Positions 5,560 to 7,562 of a DNA stretch of 7,562 bases are shown piece by piece. The notes under the pieces were generated by a model, which was not told the DNA's origin, did not search any database, and was given only the letters and a program-made list of their open reading frames with translations. How positions within the stretch are numbered: position 1 is the stretch's first letter; the number at the start of each line of letters is the position of its first letter. This DNA is from an uncultured Clostridia bacterium (GTDB lineage Bacteria; Bacillota; Clostridia; Christensenellales; UBA1242): the NCBI GenBank assembly GCA_945937975.1, contig CAMEUD010000057.1:1-7562 (forward strand), read 5' to 3'. The position numbers and the translations under genes are program-made.

Positions 5560-7562
5560 TTATATTAAATCATATTTTGCAAATTTATTCACTTGTTTTT
5601 GTGAATTTACAAAATTACATGATTTTCCTTTGATTATTAAATTGCTTCCATATACTTTTAAATTCTTATTACTTAAAAGTGATAAATAAATTTTTACATT
5701 CTTATTGGTCTTATCACTTTCACTCAAATTCACACCAAAAACGAATTTATAAGCATTTACATTGCTATCATAGAACCAATATTCAATAGTTTTGGCTTTA
5801 ATTAATACATCTTCGCTAATATTAGTTAAATCAATATTTACAAAAGGCACGCCATTTGTATTTTGCTTAAACTTGAATATATCACTAACTTTTAAACTAT
5901 TATCGGTCATATAATCACTAGTTATTTCTTTTAATTCATTTAAACTTTCAATGCCAATTAATTTTCTAGTTTGATTGAATAAAACAAACATATTTTTATT
6001 CATTGTGGTTTTTACAATCTCTACTCCACTTTCATTATTTGCATATCTTTGTTCAGCTTCGCTTGCTCCAATCTTTCCATTTGAGACATTACTTGCGTTA
6101 TCAAAATTGATAGGATTACTATTAATGTAATTATCTCCACTTGCAGTTAATGTAAATCCTTTCGTGATTGTTCTAGTTTCTTCAATCTTTTGTCCAATAT
6201 CGTTAAAATAGCTGAAATAGGTTATAAATGAAATACTCATTTTAGTTGAACTAATTTCATTGATTGTTCCCTCATAAATTGCAAATATTCTTTCTCCGTA
6301 TTGGTCTCTTTGCTTTGTCCATGCATAATTGAATTTAATCACATCATTTACTTTAATTGAACTTAAAGTTGCTTTAGGAATTTGAATGTTCATATATGCT
6401 TGTAATTCAGATGCTACGCCTGAAAAAGCCGTGTAATATTGAGCAATGATAGAATATGCAACAATTACTTGTTCATCTTCAATATCATAACTAACATCAT
6501 TTTTATACTCGATATTAATTAAATTGTTTAATTTACTGAATAAAGGCGAAAACTTAATATCTTTGTCTTTTGTGATTGGCTCGATTTGGAATGTAAAATC
6601 TAATAATTCTTTATTGTCCTTTTTAATTTCAAAATCTGCACCAATTAAATTATTTTGCTCGTAAATATTAAAATTATCGTTTAAAGGCAACTTAAATATT
6701 ACATTTTTAAATAAATTTTCATATTCATCTTCGCCATTATAGTCTCGTGGTGTGGCTTTAAATATTTCACTTTGGTCGGTATGGCAGAAATAAACGCCAA
6801 TATTTTTAATTTCGCCAGTTTCTCGGTCATCCACCATTAAAAGCCATTCTTGAGTAGTTCCTTTTGTATAATCATCGTTTAAATCAATAATTGCGACATC
6901 AGGTGCAATCTTATTAATGCACACTCCCCCACTAACATTATCATACATTCTTGAGTTAAGGCAAAGTGAATTACCACTAACAAAAGCATTCAAATCGCTC
7001 ATATATTGCTTATCATTACACACAAATAAAGTTGTATTAATTTTGTCAGTGTATAAATAACTATTTTTGCTTATTGGATGTTCATTTTCTTTAAAAGCAC
7101 TTACTAATAGTGAATAAACATTTTCATTTATGTTTGTGATAGTAAAGTCAAGGTTGCTACCATCGTTGTACATTTCATTTTTATCTAGCATTAAGAATAT
7201 TTTTTTATTCTCACATCTAGATACAGCCTGTGAATAATCTAATAAATTGTATGGTCTTTTTTGAGCCCACACACTAGTATAATAATTTTTCATGATATAA
7301 TCTTTAGTTGCAAAATAATTTGCCTTAACTAGATTATTAAAAATTGTGTAAGAGCGATGATAGATCACATTTTCATTATCAATAACGCTCCCTAATTTTT
7401 GCAACTCGCTAGGGTCATTATATAATGCGTTAATTTGATATAAATTATTACCTAATCTATTTATTTTTTCCTTTTTAAATATTCCATCACTCTCGACTAA
7501 TACGAGACCATTACTATTGGTATCATTATCGACTAACTCTCCAAACTCATTGTCTTTTGAGT
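5560..7562 (-). CDS. Large phage structural (tail/baseplate-type) protein, 5' end beyond the window
   Basis: The visible part is 666 residues ending in KYDLI and TAA. A TTG at 7404 could be mistaken for the start, but the frame continues without a stop for 52 more codons to the window edge. That stretch is protein-like (for example SNGLVLVESDGIFKKEKINR), and no ribosome binding site precedes the TTG, so the gene is simply cut by the edge. The protein is soluble, beta-rich and Asn/Lys/Ile-rich, with no membrane segment. In visible numbering, about 303-345 (NNLIGADFEIKKDNKELLDF and following) resembles a stretch I associate with structural proteins of gut phages. About 402-447 (VNDVIKFNYAW to GTINEISS) looks like a small beta-barrel. 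About 468-506 is a Gly/Ser/Asn-rich linker, and the rest is probably a beta-rich C-terminal domain. Position before appendage genes suggests a tail or baseplate component; the family is not identified with certainty. Confidence 0.8.
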   Translation of the reverse strand, partial: SKDNEFGELVDNDTNSNGLVLVESDGIFKKEKINRLGNNLYQINALYNDPSELQKLGSVIDNENVIYHRSYTIFNNLVKANYFATKDYIMKNYYTSVWAQKRPYNLLDYSQAVSRCENKKIFLMLDKNEMYNDGSNLDFTITNINENVYSLLVSAFKENEHPISKNSYLYTDKINTTLFVCNDKQYMSDLNAFVSGNSLCLNSRMYDNVSGGVCINKIAPDVAIIDLNDDYTKGTTQEWLLMVDDRETGEIKNIGVYFCHTDQSEIFKATPRDYNGEDEYENLFKNVIFKLPLNDNFNIYEQNNLIGADFEIKKDNKELLDFTFQIEPITKDKDIKFSPLFSKLNNLINIEYKNDVSYDIEDEQVIVAYSIIAQYYTAFSGVASELQAYMNIQIPKATLSSIKVNDVIKFNYAWTKQRDQYGERIFAIYEGTINEISSTKMSISFITYFSYFNDIGQKIEETRTITKGFTLTASGDNYINSNPINFDNASNVSNGKIGASEAEQRYANNESGVEIVKTTMNKNMFVLFNQTRKLIGIESLNELKEITSDYMTDNSLKVSDIFKFKQNTNGVPFVNIDLTNISEDVLIKAKTIEYWFYDSNVNAYKFVFGVNLSESDKTNKNVKIYLSLLSNKNLKVYGSNLIIKGKSCNFVNSQKQVNKFAKYDLI

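Noticed and set aside
5588..5605. Inverted repeat TTCAC/GTGAA with a T-rich loop, a possible terminator
   Set aside because: The stem is only five pairs and AT-rich, it lies within the coding end of the large structural gene, and the next gene starts 13 nt after the stop with its own ribosome binding site.

Overview
The window is a compact, very AT-rich stretch with every supported gene on the minus strand, so it is transcribed from right to left. It looks like the tail/host-recognition end of the late structural region of a phage or prophage infecting a low-GC Gram-positive (Bacillota-type) host. The evidence is AT-rich codon use with many Asn, Lys and Ile residues, clear AGGAGG/GGAG ribosome binding sites, ATGA stop/start overlaps, almost no intergenic DNA, and tail-fibre-type modules. 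The host cannot be named from this sequence. TGA serves as a stop at two ATGA junctions and TAG ends another gene, so the standard bacterial code (11) fits better than the mycoplasma code (4).

In order of transcription: (1) 7562-5560 is a large, probably structural protein whose reading frame stays open to the right edge, so its true start lies outside the window. (2) 5546-5280 is an 88-residue protein ending in a coiled coil. (3) 5274-4636 is a 212-residue protein with a short hydrophobic N-terminus, a Thr/Glu/Pro-rich linker, one membrane segment and a long charged helical tail. (4) 4626-4402 is a 74-residue protein with two membrane segments. (5) 4405-3335 is a 356-residue protein with two pairs of membrane segments around a soluble domain. 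(6) 3366-2836 is a 176-residue protein with about four membrane segments. (7) 2839-830 is a 669-residue modular tail-fibre or baseplate-appendage protein. (8) 817-395 is a small appendage protein of about 140 residues that shares a module with gene 7 and appears to start at a non-standard ATT codon. (9) 392-1 is the start of a BspA-like/DUF285 leucine-rich-repeat protein that runs off the left edge and has near-identical 69/72-bp repeats.

The spacing (ATGA overlaps, a 32-nt overlap, and gaps of 2 to 13 nt, with 12 nt before the ATT-started gene) implies one translationally coupled operon. No promoter, terminator, tRNA, CRISPR array or insertion sequence is visible, and no stretch longer than 300 bases lacks a gene. 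The likely logic is a structural protein, then a block of membrane proteins that could contain the holin or an envelope-interaction module, then a set of appendage/adhesin proteins for host binding. The most interesting points are the constant/variable repeat architecture of the LRR protein, the apparent ATT start, the module shared by neighbouring genes, and the run of unrecognised membrane proteins inside a tail gene cluster.
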